A DNA stretch of 36,726 nt from Bacteroidota bacterium (GCA_020444415.1 JAHLLA010000017.1:1-36726); one strand, 5' to 3'; numbered from the stretch's first letter, positions 15,174-25,274 are shown. The notes: generated from the letters alone by a model not told the origin. Made by a program: numbers and translations.

Positions 15174-18148
15174 TGATACAAAGGAAATCATATAATCCAT
15201 TTTTTGTTTTAAAAGGCATACTTCCTGATATGCTTTTAAAGACTGGGTTATTGATTTGCTGTCTCCTATTTACTTCATTTTATGTGAAAGCAGATACTGA
15301 AGAAACAATCGATATAGAAATCTCTCCCATCATTACTTTTGATGAAGTCCCTGTTTATTTTAATGTAAATGGTTATTTGAAATTTGAAACAGATGTTATT
15401 ATCTCGGAAAGTAATAAAGTCTATATCAATATTGAAGAGCTATTCAAAAATCTTGGCATTAAATGCGTTTCAGAAAACGAGGGTAATTATTTATGCGGAT
15501 TTATTGAAAATGAAAATAAAACCTATAGCATTGATTTTAACACCCGGCAAATTAAAACAGGAAATAGAACATTTCACTCTGACAATGGTATAGTGAATGA
15601 ATTAGGCGCAATATATGTTGAAGCAACATTACTTATGGAAGTATTTGGCTTGAATGTCATATTCAATTACCGTTCACTATCCATAAAAATGGAAGTTAAT
15701 TTTGAGTTGCCCGTCATCAAACAAATGCGATTGGAGCAAATGCGTGACAATGTTTCAAAATTACAAAACAATTCAGTTGTGGTGGACACCATTATACCCA
15801 GAGACTATCACCTTTTCAAGTTTGGTATGATGGACTGGGCTTTAAGTTCTTTTCAAACCACAAGCGAAAAAACCAACAATCGTATTGGCTTCGGGTTGGG
15901 AGCCGAACTCTTGTATGGCGAGGCTAATGTTTCAGTCTACTATAACGACAAATACAAATTTGACAATCGCAATCTTCAATATAGCTGGCGCTGGGTCGAT
16001 AATGACAAGAGTCTAATAAAGCAGGCTCAGTTAGGAAAAATATACCATCAAAGCATTGCGTTTTTAGATGCACCTGTAGTGGGTGCAACTGTAAGCAATG
16101 CGCCAACAACCGTTCGTAAAGCTTCAGGCTATTATACCATTAACGAATACACGGAACCCAACTGGACAGTGGAACTTTATATTAATGATGTGTTGGTAGA
16201 TTATACAGAAGCCGATGCCTCGGGTTTATACGTGTTTAAGGTACCCATCGTTTATGGTTACACCACCTTAAAACTTAAGTTTTATGGCCCCATGGGGGAG
16301 GAACGTATTGAAGAACGTACCATGAATGTTCCTTTTACATTTTTACCTGCTAAAACGTTGGAATACGCTGTATCGGGTGGTGTTTTGGAGGATGACGCAG
16401 GTAGTATGTTTGGGCGAGGAGTTGTAAACTATGGAGTCAACAGTTTTATAACGGTTGGTGGCGGGTTGGAATATTTGTCGAGTATACCGAATTCACCTTT
16501 TATTCCATTTGCCACAGTGGCCATTCAACCTTTCAGTAAAATGGTGTTGAACTTTGAGTATGAGCATAATGTGAGAGCAAGGGGTTTGTTGAATTATTAT
16601 TTTCGCAAAGGTGCTTATTTAGAAATCGATTATGCAAAGTATACAAAGGGTCAATTGGCAATCCGTTTCAATGGCAATGAAGAGCGAAAAGTTAAATTAT
16701 CTGTCCCTTTTAAAATTAAAAAGTTGTCGGGCTATGGAAAAATAAATTTCCAACAACGTGTATATGACGAATTTACTTACAACCAATTTAACGTCGTATT
16801 TTCCGGATATTATGAAAATTTCAATGCTAATTTGACAATATTAACCAATTGGGTAGCTAAGCAAACACCTTATTCATACGCTAATTTATCGCTGTCATAC
16901 AGGATGAGAAATGGTCTGGTTTTCAGACCATCAGCTGAATATAATTTAACTGACAAGAATTTTACAAGGGTTCGTGCAGAAATAGAAAAAAGAGTTGGTA
17001 AAATGTATTTTTCAGTTTCATATGAAAAAAGTATTATATCCCAGGGCAACAACGCCTATTTGAATCTCAGATATGATTTGCCCTTCGCACGTGCTGGTGT
17101 TGCTGCTTCATACACCAACAATAATTTTAATTTCTCAGAAAACGCCCAGGGCAGTTTAGCATTTGGCGGCGACAAACATGTGAGGGCTGGCAATACTTCA
17201 TCTGTAGGCAAAGGTGGTATTTTGTTTTACCCATTTCTCGACCTGAATCAAAATGGCATTTTCGATAAGGGCGAACATATGGTATTATTATCGAATGTAC
17301 GCGTTTCAGGTGGCAGAGCAATGATCAGTGAAAAAGATTCTATTGTTCGTGTTGGCGACCTGAATAGCTTTGTAAACTATATGGTGGATTTTAACGATAG
17401 CGATTTAGAGAACATTGGATGGCATTTTACCCACAAAACATACCAGGTGCTTGTTGATCCCAACCAGTTTAAGCGGGTGTATGTACCCATTGTTGCTATG
17501 GGCGAAGCGACCGGGATGGTGTATAAAAAGAATGACAATAATTTGAGAGGGATTGGTCGTATTATCTTGTATATATTTGACAAACAGGGTCATAAAGTGG
17601 CTGAAACATTGAGCGAATCGGATGGATACCTGAGTTACCTCGGGTTGAAACCAGGCGAATACATAGCTTGTGTCGATTCCACGCAGCTTCGTAAACTTAA
17701 TTTATCAGTAAGCCCACTTTGCCAGGAGTTTACGATAAAAGCGCTGGAGTATGGCGACATTGTTAATGGGCTGGAATTTATTCTCTCTGAAAAAAATGAA
17801 GATCAGAAAACTTCCCAGTCATCTGTAAATGTCGGTTCGAATGATGAGGAGATGGCAATAGAAATAACTCCGCAATCGGAAGTCAAAGCAACTGACAAAG
17901 TTGTTGAAAGTCCAGTTTATCGTGTGCAGCTGTCGGCTTCAAAAAAGCAATTGGATATAAATGATCATTTTGCTGAATTAATTGCAGGCATTCCGGGTAT
18001 AAAAATTATGGAAGCCAAAGGGGACGATGGTTATTTCAGATATACGAGTGGAAACTTTAGCAGAAAGGAGCAGGCGCTTGTTTTGATGAGCCAAATATTG
18101 GCTACTGGTTGGAAAGAGTGCTTCATTTCATCACACAGTTCTATATAG
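15173..18148 (+). CDS. Usher-like outer-membrane protein with C-terminal SPOR domain
   Basis: The 991-residue protein has a hydrophobic N-terminus (LLKTGLLICCLLFTSFYVKA). ATG 15173 overlaps the upstream stop; an internal Met20 start at 15230 is possible. An N-terminal domain (~45-170) contains VYINIEELFKNLGI. A beta-barrel-like region of alternating strands follows. A plug-type segment at ~331-385 (WTVELYINDVLVDY...YGYTTLKLKFYGPMGEE) resembles the middle domain of fimbrial ushers. After the barrel come DLNQNGIFDKGE (~690), a carboxypeptidase-regulatory-like beta-sandwich (~780-840) and an acidic linker. Residues ~916-990 (YRVQLSASKKQL...FRYTSGNFSRKEQAL) form a SPOR domain, a fold that commonly binds denuded peptidoglycan. 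The role would be secretion and assembly of the DUF4402 subunits, anchored to the cell wall. The usher call rests on the plug segment and gene context. Confidence 0.75.
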   Translation: MIQRKSYNPFFVLKGILPDMLLKTGLLICCLLFTSFYVKADTEETIDIEISPIITFDEVPVYFNVNGYLKFETDVIISESNKVYINIEELFKNLGIKCVSENEGNYLCGFIENENKTYSIDFNTRQIKTGNRTFHSDNGIVNELGAIYVEATLLMEVFGLNVIFNYRSLSIKMEVNFELPVIKQMRLEQMRDNVSKLQNNSVVVDTIIPRDYHLFKFGMMDWALSSFQTTSEKTNNRIGFGLGAELLYGEANVSVYYNDKYKFDNRNLQYSWRWVDNDKSLIKQAQLGKIYHQSIAFLDAPVVGATVSNAPTTVRKASGYYTINEYTEPNWTVELYINDVLVDYTEADASGLYVFKVPIVYGYTTLKLKFYGPMGEERIEERTMNVPFTFLPAKTLEYAVSGGVLEDDAGSMFGRGVVNYGVNSFITVGGGLEYLSSIPNSPFIPFATVAIQPFSKMVLNFEYEHNVRARGLLNYYFRKGAYLEIDYAKYTKGQLAIRFNGNEERKVKLSVPFKIKKLSGYGKINFQQRVYDEFTYNQFNVVFSGYYENFNANLTILTNWVAKQTPYSYANLSLSYRMRNGLVFRPSAEYNLTDKNFTRVRAEIEKRVGKMYFSVSYEKSIISQGNNAYLNLRYDLPFARAGVAASYTNNNFNFSENAQGSLAFGGDKHVRAGNTSSVGKGGILFYPFLDLNQNGIFDKGEHMVLLSNVRVSGGRAMISEKDSIVRVGDLNSFVNYMVDFNDSDLENIGWHFTHKTYQVLVDPNQFKRVYVPIVAMGEATGMVYKKNDNNLRGIGRIILYIFDKQGHKVAETLSESDGYLSYLGLKPGEYIACVDSTQLRKLNLSVSPLCQEFTIKALEYGDIVNGLEFILSEKNEDQKTSQSSVNVGSNDEEMAIEITPQSEVKATDKVVESPVYRVQLSASKKQLDINDHFAELIAGIPGIKIMEAKGDDGYFRYTSGNFSRKEQALVLMSQILATGWKECFISSHSSI

Positions 18149-18265
18149 AAAGTAAAAAGGGGGGCATATAAATCTGCCCGTAGCTCTATCTAAAAAATGG
18201 ACAGCTTCACTGTAGAAATCATCATGCTCGTATCTGAATGCCGATTCAAAATACCTCAAAACAGA

Positions 18266-18295
18266 AAGAAAGGTTTTCAATTGAAAACCTTTCTT
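18266..18295. terminator. Perfect 30-bp palindrome, bidirectional terminator candidate
   Basis: The arms are 15 bases each (AAGAAAGGTTTTCAA and its exact complement) with no spacer. It lies 118 nt after the usher stop and about 165 nt after the predicted start of the minus-strand transcript from promoter A. Short T-rich runs follow on both strands (TCATTT on plus; TTCTGTTTT on minus). It could end both transcripts. The hairpin at 31560 shares the core AAAGGTTT/AAACCTTT. Confidence 0.65.
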
Positions 18296-18458
18296 CATTT
18301 AATGCAAAACATAAAAAACAAAAGAGTATTGATGTTAACCTTTACACTTTTTTCACTGCCTTCAGTTTAATATCACTTAAGTTTCTTTCAATGTAGTAAA
18401 AGAATGTCTTAGATGTTTGTTTGTTTTTTTTACTGAGCCCACTTCTGAACTAAATTTT
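18296..18458 (-). ncRNA. Putative short orphan transcript from promoter A
   Basis: A complete shared promoter module (18465-18534) points into a convergent intergenic space with no gene; the palindrome at 18266-18295 would end the transcript after about 170-190 nt. No ATG-started ORF fits. One frame encodes ...KKNKQTSKTFFYYIERNLSDI... ending at TAA near 18340, without a start codon. A GTG-started 21-codon frame also exists. It may be a small RNA, a decayed small gene, or an antisense transcript to the usher 3' end if it reads through. Confidence 0.35.
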
Positions 18459-18464
18459 CTTTTA

Positions 18465-18534
18465 CAAAGATACAGCACAGGAATTGAGTAGGCTATAAGA
18501 CATATGCTGATTAATATGTAGGTGTTTTACCAAC
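18465..18534 (-). promoter_or_regulatory. Shared promoter module, copy A
   Basis: On the minus strand: palindrome GTTGGTAAAACACCTAC (18534-18518), a 23-bp unit with ATCAGCAT and GTCTTAT (18517-18495), 22 bp, then the -7 box TATCTTTG (18472-18465), a perfect TAnnTTTG. No -33 TTG is at the usual distance, which suggests dependence on an activator. The palindrome centre lies near -65 relative to the expected transcription start. Confidence 0.8.
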
Positions 18535-18570
18535 AAAATCAATTGAATGCAAATTCTGAAGCGAAGGATA

Positions 18571-18589
18571 AATTAGATCGATCTTAATT
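18571..18589 (-). terminator. Possible terminator of the signalling operon
   Basis: AATTAGATCGATCTTAATT is an inverted repeat with one unpaired base, starting 7 nt beyond the stop of the LuxR regulator. There is no good T-tract, so this is weak. No better hairpin occurs before promoter A. Confidence 0.3.
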
Positions 18590-18595
18590 GAAATA

Positions 18596-19225
18596 TTATT
18601 CAATTAACTTGTTGTTAAGCGCATAACGTATGAGCTCTGAATTTCTGGTCATGCCCATTTTTTCCATGATCCTGTCGCGATAGGTACTGATTGTTTTAGG
18701 GCTGATATTTAACTCCTCAGCAGCTTCGGATGTCCTGTATCCCTGTACGATCAAATTAAATACCTGGTATTCTCTCTCAGAAAGAAGCTCGTGTTTTGCT
18801 TTTCCTTTGTCAGCATAAATAAAAGTGGCCATTTTAGCAGCTATCTCCGAGCTCAGATATTTTTCTCCATTAATAACTTTCTTTATCGCCAGTCCCAATT
18901 CGTTTGTAGCTGCCGCTTTGGTAAGGTAACCTGATGCACCTAATTTCAATGCCCTGTTGATATATTCATCATCGCTAAATGTGCTTAGCATTAATACTTT
19001 TGTTTCCGGGTGTGATTGCTTAAGCTGTTGTAGTGCATTTAAACCACCGCCCCCCGGCATGGATATATCGAGAATAATAATATCATAATTTGTGGCAATG
19101 ACCTTGTTAACAACTTCTTTCGCATCTTCGGCTTCATCAATGATAAATGAAGAGGAAATATCCTGTAAAATATTTTTTATACCATTTCTAATAATAGGAT
19201 GATCGTCGGCTATCAGTATTTTCAT
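18596..19225 (-). CDS. LuxR/NarL-family response regulator
   Basis: The 209-residue protein has a canonical receiver: D7, D8, phosphoacceptor D53 (ILDISMPG), S81 and K103 (SGYLTKAA). The GerE-type HTH at ~148-208 has LSEREYQVFNLI, LNISPKTISTYRDRI and EKMGM. It is the last gene of the signalling operon, 16 nt after the stop of the HisKA_3 kinase at 19242, its obvious cognate partner. The HTH is clearly similar to that of the regulator at 12380 (shared KT[IV]STYR-x-RIM-x-KM and a related C-terminal helix), so the two may bind related DNA sites. It is a prime candidate for the factor that reads the shared promoter module (inference). Confidence 0.95.
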   Translation of the reverse strand: MKILIADDHPIIRNGIKNILQDISSSFIIDEAEDAKEVVNKVIATNYDIIILDISMPGGGGLNALQQLKQSHPETKVLMLSTFSDDEYINRALKLGASGYLTKAAATNELGLAIKKVINGEKYLSSEIAAKMATFIYADKGKAKHELLSEREYQVFNLIVQGYRTSEAAEELNISPKTISTYRDRIMEKMGMTRNSELIRYALNNKLIE

Positions 19226-19241
19226 GTCGTTTATTTTAGTG

Positions 19242-22200
19242 TTAATATGGTATGGTAATTTGTACGCTTGTGCCTTTATTTGGTTCGCCTGAAATATCGA
19301 AAGTGCCGTTCCACTTATTTACGCGCTCAGAAATAGACATCAATCCAAATGAAGATTTGCTTTCAATCTGATCTTGTGTGATGCCGATACCATTGTCGTT
19401 AAATATAAATACATATTCACTGTTTTTCCTTTTAAGTTTAATGTCAATCTTTGTAGCATCTGCATAGCGGTATGTATTGGTAAGCAATTCCATCAGTACC
19501 CTGTAAATGGTTGATGTTCTTTCACTATCTACTTCAAAGTGTTCAGGTACAAATTGCACATCACAATAAATACCTGTTTTTTCATCAAATATCTCCGCTT
19601 CCGACCTGATCGTTTCCAATAACCCTAGTTTGTCAAGCATTTCCGGTCTTAACTGTATGGCCAGTTGCTGAACTTCCTTTACTCCACGATCAATAGTGCT
19701 GATCATTGATTTGAACTTATCCTTTGCTTTGGCACTTTCTTCTGGCCACTTTTTTTCGACCCATTGCAGGTCCATGATGATACTGGTAAGCAACTGGCCG
19801 ATGCCGTCATGAATTTCGCCTCCAATTCTTTTACGCTCTTCTTCAAACTTCGCATCCATGTATTTGGTGAGTTCCCTTAGTTGCTTTTCTGATCTCTTAA
19901 TTGCTTCTTCGGCAAGTTTACGGTCGGTAATGTCAGTAATAAAAGCGAAAGAACCAGTTTGTATTCCTTCATCATTTGTTATGGTGGTCGCATTGAAAAT
20001 GGTTGGAAAAGTATCGCCATTTTTCTTTCTCATAAATACCTCGTAGATTCTGTGCTTTGTTGTTTTTGATTTTAATGTTTGATCTTCGATTACAGCATTG
20101 TTCTCCCAATCGACAAAATTATGTGGTTTTTTTCCAATGATTTCTTTTCTTGAGTAGCCAAGCATTTTGCAAAGTGACTCATTCACATCAACCGTAATAT
20201 TATCCTCGTCTAACAGCCAGAAACCTTCAGAAGTTGTTTCGATCAGTTTCCTGTACTTTTCTTCACTTTCTTTTTGCGCTTTTGAAGCCCGTTTTTGTTC
20301 AGTGATATCGTAAATGATAGAAAATAACAATTTATTATCCTTAATCCCAATGGGAGCTGAAAGCACCTGAACATCACGTATGGAATTATCTTTTAGTCGA
20401 TGTTGAAAGCTGAACATATTAAGCTTTTGTTTTAAAGCTAGCTTTCTATTCTTTTTGATTTCGCTGGATGTTAAAGTATTGATATTATCAATTTTCATAG
20501 AGGCAAGCTCCTTACGGGAATAACCATAATAATTTGCAGCAGCGTGATTGGAATCGATTATCATTCCACTAACCGGATCGATCAGTAACATTACTGCACT
20601 ATGATTTTCGAACAGGGATCTGAATCGTTGCTCGCTTTCATGTAAATCTTCTAAAACCTTCTTACGTTCGGTAATATCTTCTTTAACGCCAAGATAATGT
20701 GTGATTTTCCCTTCCATATTTCTAATCGCTGAAATGGAAGCAAATTCCCAAAAGAGTTCTCCATTTTTCTTCTTATTATGGAATTCTCCCCGCCATTCAT
20801 TGCCTGAGGTAATAGTATTCCACAACTTCTTATATACTTCTGGCGGTGTCTCGCCAGATTTTAATATGCTCGGTTTTTTCCCCAATGCCTCTTCCGTTAA
20901 ATAGCCGGTAAGTTGAGTGAACTTTGGATTTGTATATTCGATTTCACCTTTTAAATCGGTAATAACAATACTTGTCGGGCTTTGCTCTACAGCCTGTGAT
21001 AGTTTCCTGATTTTTTCCTCTGCTTGCTTTCGCTTCGTTATATCTGCGACATATCCCTGGAATTCTATAAGATCGCCCTCCTGGTTAAAAATACCCACCA
21101 CGTTTTCAATGCAATTGATAATCTGTCCATCTTTTCGTACTAATTCAATTTCTGAATTAACCAGGTTTTTATTTGTTGTCAATTTATGCAGGAAGCTATC
21201 CCGATTGGTTGGATTCGGGTAGAGTAACACGGTGTTTAATTCACATATTTCCGGGATGCTGTAGCCTAACATCTCGGCAAAAGCGAGGTTGCAATCAAGC
21301 AGTTTTCCATCTGGTGTTGACAAATAAATACCTGATATATCTTTTTCAAAATATCGTCGGTATTTTTTTTCGGATGCTTCTAAGGCTTTTTGCGCTTGTT
21401 TCAGCTCTGAAATATCGATGATAACGCCTCTTAATCCATTGGGTTTGTTTTCTTTTAAAATGACATCTGCATAAATAAGTACCGGGAACCTGCTGCCATC
21501 ACGTTTCATAGCAGTATATTCAGGATTTCCAATAAATTTTCCCTTTGACGACATATGACGTTGCATGCTCCTTTTTGCTCTTTCCCTATCTTTCGGGATA
21601 ATATTTTTTGTTACATCCAATCCATTTTTCAGGTTATTTCTTGGAAAGCCGAACAATTCAAATCCAAGGTCATTCAAATATACAAGGTGTCCATTCGTAT
21701 CGACCTCATATACAACCTGGGGTAACAGGTTGGCCAATTCCCTGAATTTTTTTTCGCTTTCCTTCAACGCTTCCTCTGCTATTCGGCTTTCAGTGATATC
21801 AGTAAGTGTACAATGGGTTTGTTTAAATTCATTTTCAAGCGTATGCCCTATACGGCCCTTAAATCCGACGATTATCTTCGAGCCGTCCTTTTTAATCATT
21901 TCAAATTCAGTCTGGACATTCCCTGTTGATTTGAAGACTGGAAACCTTTTTTTAAATTTTTCAGTATCATTTGGAGTTAAATAATCACCGAACCACTTAC
22001 CAACTGCATCATCCTTCTCATAACCAAGAATTTTAGACCAGGTTTCGTTTACTTCGATGATGTGTCCATTTTCATCAAGCGACTGGTAGCCCATAGGCGC
22101 TTTATCGAATAGCATTTTGAATCGTTCTTCACTTTCTTTTAATGCTTCTTCGGCCTGTTTTTTAGCTTTAATGGACTCCCATTTGCCTATCGCTGATTCA

Positions 22201-22550
22201 ATGGCGCTGCCAATACGCGTAAGTTGGTTTTTTATGATGTAATCGTCAGCCCCCGCTTTCATAATTTCTACAGCAGTTTCTTCATTTAATGCACCTGTTA
22301 CAAGTATAAAAGGAACAGTGGGTGCTACTTCTTTTTTTATTTCAAGTGCTTGCATTCCGTTAAATTGCGGAAGCGAATAATCTGAGAGAATAATGTCAGG
22401 TTTAAATGACTGTAAAGCTTCAGTGTAATCTTCCCTGGTTTCGACCAGCTTATCAGCGAATTCAATTCCGTTTTTCTTAATCTCACGCTTTATGAGCTCG
22501 AAATCAGTATGCTCGTCCTCTACAAATAAGATTTTTAATTTGGATTCCAT
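19242..22550 (-). CDS. Hybrid sensor kinase: REC, six PAS domains, HisKA_3, HATPase (NarL type)
   Basis: I chose ATG 22550 (MESKLKILFVED) over an in-frame TTG at 22562; length 1102 residues. An N-terminal receiver (1-120) has acidic E11/D12 and phosphoacceptor D57 (LSDYSLPQ). Six PAS domains follow, each ending in a DIT-x-[RK]-x-AEE linker helix (~140-890). The transmitter is of the HisKA_3 class: EEERKRIGGEIHDGIGQ with the phosphoacceptor H914, then an ATPase with LMELLTNTYRYADA, FNDNGIGI and SFGLMSISERV. There is no membrane segment, so it is cytoplasmic; it probably senses small molecules, redox state or other proteins. HisKA_3 kinases normally pair with LuxR/NarL regulators, and one follows 16 nt downstream. 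The N-terminal receiver could take phosphate from the kinase at 23031 (inference). Confidence 0.95.
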   Translation of the reverse strand: MESKLKILFVEDEHTDFELIKREIKKNGIEFADKLVETREDYTEALQSFKPDIILSDYSLPQFNGMQALEIKKEVAPTVPFILVTGALNEETAVEIMKAGADDYIIKNQLTRIGSAIESAIGKWESIKAKKQAEEALKESEERFKMLFDKAPMGYQSLDENGHIIEVNETWSKILGYEKDDAVGKWFGDYLTPNDTEKFKKRFPVFKSTGNVQTEFEMIKKDGSKIIVGFKGRIGHTLENEFKQTHCTLTDITESRIAEEALKESEKKFRELANLLPQVVYEVDTNGHLVYLNDLGFELFGFPRNNLKNGLDVTKNIIPKDRERAKRSMQRHMSSKGKFIGNPEYTAMKRDGSRFPVLIYADVILKENKPNGLRGVIIDISELKQAQKALEASEKKYRRYFEKDISGIYLSTPDGKLLDCNLAFAEMLGYSIPEICELNTVLLYPNPTNRDSFLHKLTTNKNLVNSEIELVRKDGQIINCIENVVGIFNQEGDLIEFQGYVADITKRKQAEEKIRKLSQAVEQSPTSIVITDLKGEIEYTNPKFTQLTGYLTEEALGKKPSILKSGETPPEVYKKLWNTITSGNEWRGEFHNKKKNGELFWEFASISAIRNMEGKITHYLGVKEDITERKKVLEDLHESEQRFRSLFENHSAVMLLIDPVSGMIIDSNHAAANYYGYSRKELASMKIDNINTLTSSEIKKNRKLALKQKLNMFSFQHRLKDNSIRDVQVLSAPIGIKDNKLLFSIIYDITEQKRASKAQKESEEKYRKLIETTSEGFWLLDEDNITVDVNESLCKMLGYSRKEIIGKKPHNFVDWENNAVIEDQTLKSKTTKHRIYEVFMRKKNGDTFPTIFNATTITNDEGIQTGSFAFITDITDRKLAEEAIKRSEKQLRELTKYMDAKFEEERKRIGGEIHDGIGQLLTSIIMDLQWVEKKWPEESAKAKDKFKSMISTIDRGVKEVQQLAIQLRPEMLDKLGLLETIRSEAEIFDEKTGIYCDVQFVPEHFEVDSERTSTIYRVLMELLTNTYRYADATKIDIKLKRKNSEYVFIFNDNGIGITQDQIESKSSFGLMSISERVNKWNGTFDISGEPNKGTSVQITIPY

Positions 22551-22578
22551 TATAAATACCAACTAATGATCGTTAAAA

Positions 22579-23019
22579 CTATTTTGGGGGCTCGTTTAAC
22601 AACAGCCAGTAAAGCCCAAGGTTGCTAATGGCATAGTAAAATTTGTTGAAGTCAACAGGTTTTACGATATAACTGTTTACGCCGTATTTGTAGCTGTCAA
22701 CAATATCACTTTCTTCTTTTGATGAGGTGAGTACTACAATAGGGATGGTTTTTGTGCGGTCATCCGCTTTTACTTTTTCAAGTATTTGTAATCCATTTAC
22801 TTTCGGTAGTTTTAAATCCAGGATTACAAGTTTGGGTGTTAATTTCACATCCCGTCCCTCGTACTTACCTGTAGCAAAGAAAAACTCAAGTGCTTCAGCA
22901 CCATCTGAAATATGGTGAATGCGATTTGCAATATTGTTTTTTCTCAGCGCCCGAATGGTCAATTCAGCATCATTTGGATTGTCTTCCACTAATAAAATTT
23001 CTACTGCATTTGTTTCCAT
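22579..23019 (-). CDS. Single-domain response regulator, Rcp1/CheY-like
   Basis: This 146-residue protein is a lone receiver with no output domain. Acidic E12/D13, phosphoacceptor D68 (LVILDLKLP), T98 and K119 (SYIVKP) are all present. The [26 protein letters not shown] stretch and the insertion before the phosphorylation site are typical of Rcp1-like receivers that serve PAS- or phytochrome-type kinases. It starts 11 nt after the stop of the membrane kinase at 23031 and likely receives phosphate from it, as a relay intermediate or phosphate sink. Confidence 0.93.
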   Translation of the reverse strand: METNAVEILLVEDNPNDAELTIRALRKNNIANRIHHISDGAEALEFFFATGKYEGRDVKLTPKLVILDLKLPKVNGLQILEKVKADDRTKTIPIVVLTSSKEESDIVDSYKYGVNSYIVKPVDFNKFYYAISNLGLYWLLLNEPPK

Positions 23020-23030
23020 AGTTTTTATAT

Positions 23031-25274
23031 TTAGTTGATTTTATTGGGCAAGGTAAAATAAAATGTCGCACCTTTATTAACTTCTGCTTCAGCCCAAACG
23101 CGTCCACCCATGCGATGAATAATTCGTTGCACAATGGCCAGGCCCACACCTGTTCCTTCAAATTCTTTTTTGCTATGAAGCCTTTGAAATACGCCAAAAA
23201 GTTTGTCTTTATATGCCATGTCAAATCCTACTCCGTTATCCTTCACAAAATAAACATTTTCTGTCTTATTTGCAGTATATCCAATTTCTAAGACCAGGTT
23301 TTCCTTATTCGACCTGTATTTTATGGAATTTCCAAGTAAGTTTCGCCAAACTTGTTTTACCATAGCGTAATCACCGTAGGCTTCTGGTAATTCTTCTATC
23401 TTAAATTCAGCATCAGAAAGGCCGAACGTATGTAATGTTTCCTCATATATAGATTTTGCCAGATCAAACATGTCTATTTTTGATGGTTGTATTTCCTGTT
23501 TGTTCAAACGCGAAAATTTAAGCAGGTCATCAATTAATTCTCCCATATTCGTGGCATTGTCCTTAATGATGTTCAGGTAGCGCTTCCCTTCTGAATCGAG
23601 AACAGATTCATAATCTTCAAGTAAAATTTTCGAGAAACCATCCAATGCTCTCAAGGGTGCGCGCAAATCATGCGAAACGGAATAGCTGAATGATTCGAGT
23701 TCTTTATTTGTATCTTCAAGCTTTTTTGAGCTTAATTCTAATTGTATTGATTTTTCATTCAGATCCTCAACAATGTTCAGCAATGCCTCCTGACTGCTCT
23801 CCAGGTCCTGCGTCCTTTCCACTACGCGCTGTTCGAGTTCAATATTGAGCTTTTTAATTTCTTCCTCCAGCTTTTTTCTCTGTGTTTCATCGAAAACCAC
23901 TGATTGATATCCGATTACGCTACCGGTTTCATCATGAATAGTTGTAGCCATACTTTGACCGATAAACGTCGATCCATCCTTTTTCTTTGCTGTGAAACTG
24001 CCTTCCCAATTACCGTTCTTATTAAGTTTATTAATTATTTCTTCTTCTTCAAGGTTTTGAATGAAATAGCTCAGTGTTTTACCAATCACTTCTTTTTTAT
24101 CTGGATAATTCCATAATTTTAAAAAAGATTCGTTTACTTCGGTTATAACACCATGGGTATCAGCAATACTATTAGCCGTTGATGATACGTCAAATACCCA
24201 GTTCTTGATTCGAAGGGCTTCTTCAGTTTTTTTTCGTGAAGCAAGTTCCAATGCGTTTAATTCTAACTCCTTTTGAGATTCAACTATTCTTAGTGTTTTC
24301 TTTTGATTATTCCGTAACCAGAAAAAACCTGAAGCGAAAAATAAGACCAGAACAGCGCCAATAGAACTAAGATAAACAGTCTTATCACGCATATCGGTAT
24401 ATACCTCATCCAAATCTACTTTTACGATCATCCACCAGGGCGAACCAGGGATTTTTCTTATATCGGAGAGTACGGGAATCTCCCTGTAATCAATTCCTTC
24501 CATCAACCCTTCGTAGCCGTAAGTTGCCGCAACAGCTGGAATATGGATGTTGCTGCTGTCTATTTTAAATCTCAGTTTTAAAACGGTATTATCCGTATGA
24601 CGCAATTTATTTAAAAATACAACTTCGTTTCCATCTTTTCTAATTAACAAACTTTCAGATGTCTTGCTAGGTGTTGGCCAGCTTTGAATTAAGGGATACA
24701 GAAAATGATTCGGGTCTATCCGATAAATGATCCCACCTAATAATTTTTCGTCACTGAATACCGGTGCAAAAACATCCAGATGAATATCAGCGCATTTGTT
24801 ACAAAGGTAGATATCACTCATTGTGATCTGTTTTTGACGCATCGACGTCTTTAAAAACGATATTGTCGTATCACCAATGGTTGATAATTCATAGCCTGCA
24901 GTTATATATATATGTCCACTTGTATCGGCGATGATGATCCCTTTATATTCATAATTTTGCAATATCAAATGGATGTAATTGACTATTCGATTTTTAATGT
25001 TTTGGTCGCCTGGGTTTGTGACTCCTTTTTTTAGTTCGGCAATGAAAAATTCATTTTTTGAAATAACGGCTGCATCCCGCAAACGCTCATTACGATAGTT
25101 AATTAATTGCTCCGTTTTTAAGCTTGCTATAGCTGAAAGTTCGGCGTACTTCTCTGCTTTTGTATCAACCCGCTGAAGCTTGTATAAAAACAAACCCATA
25201 TAACTCAGAATGCCAATGATTACAATAAAGAAAATAATCAGCTTCCCATCCGATATTTGTGACCTTTTCATCAT
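23031..25274 (-). CDS. Membrane sensor histidine kinase with extracytoplasmic Cache-like domain
   Basis: The 747-residue protein has a first membrane helix (~12-31) and an extracytoplasmic domain (~35-300) with Cache-like features ([18 protein letters not shown]). A C158-x-x-C161 pair ([10 protein letters not shown]) is present. A second membrane helix (~303-323) is followed by one PAS domain (~355-470), a long coiled coil, HisKA with H535 ([18 protein letters not shown]), and HATPase_c with [18 protein letters not shown] and [18 protein letters not shown]. The transmitter resembles phytochrome-like kinases that use Rcp-type receivers, and such a receiver is the next gene. Its ATG overlaps the stop of the 15-PAS gene (ATGA at 25274-25271), so the two are translationally coupled and probably act in one complex. 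Confidence 0.95.
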   Translation of the reverse strand: MMKRSQISDGKLIIFFIVIIGILSYMGLFLYKLQRVDTKAEKYAELSAIASLKTEQLINYRNERLRDAAVISKNEFFIAELKKGVTNPGDQNIKNRIVNYIHLILQNYEYKGIIIADTSGHIYITAGYELSTIGDTTISFLKTSMRQKQITMSDIYLCNKCADIHLDVFAPVFSDEKLLGGIIYRIDPNHFLYPLIQSWPTPSKTSESLLIRKDGNEVVFLNKLRHTDNTVLKLRFKIDSSNIHIPAVAATYGYEGLMEGIDYREIPVLSDIRKIPGSPWWMIVKVDLDEVYTDMRDKTVYLSSIGAVLVLFFASGFFWLRNNQKKTLRIVESQKELELNALELASRKKTEEALRIKNWVFDVSSTANSIADTHGVITEVNESFLKLWNYPDKKEVIGKTLSYFIQNLEEEEIINKLNKNGNWEGSFTAKKKDGSTFIGQSMATTIHDETGSVIGYQSVVFDETQRKKLEEEIKKLNIELEQRVVERTQDLESSQEALLNIVEDLNEKSIQLELSSKKLEDTNKELESFSYSVSHDLRAPLRALDGFSKILLEDYESVLDSEGKRYLNIIKDNATNMGELIDDLLKFSRLNKQEIQPSKIDMFDLAKSIYEETLHTFGLSDAEFKIEELPEAYGDYAMVKQVWRNLLGNSIKYRSNKENLVLEIGYTANKTENVYFVKDNGVGFDMAYKDKLFGVFQRLHSKKEFEGTGVGLAIVQRIIHRMGGRVWAEAEVNKGATFYFTLPNKIN

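Noticed and set aside
18131-18298. A 55-codon minus-strand ORF (MKKGFQLKTFLSV...) starting inside the 30-bp palindrome
   Set aside because: It runs through the terminator palindrome and antisense into the end of the usher gene; its sequence looks unstructured and it is best explained as chance.
25271-25274. Possibility that the 15-PAS gene and the next kinase are one frameshifted gene
   Set aside because: The downstream gene starts with ATG ATG and a complete membrane-sensor N-terminus, and a 4-base ATGA overlap is typical of coupled separate genes.
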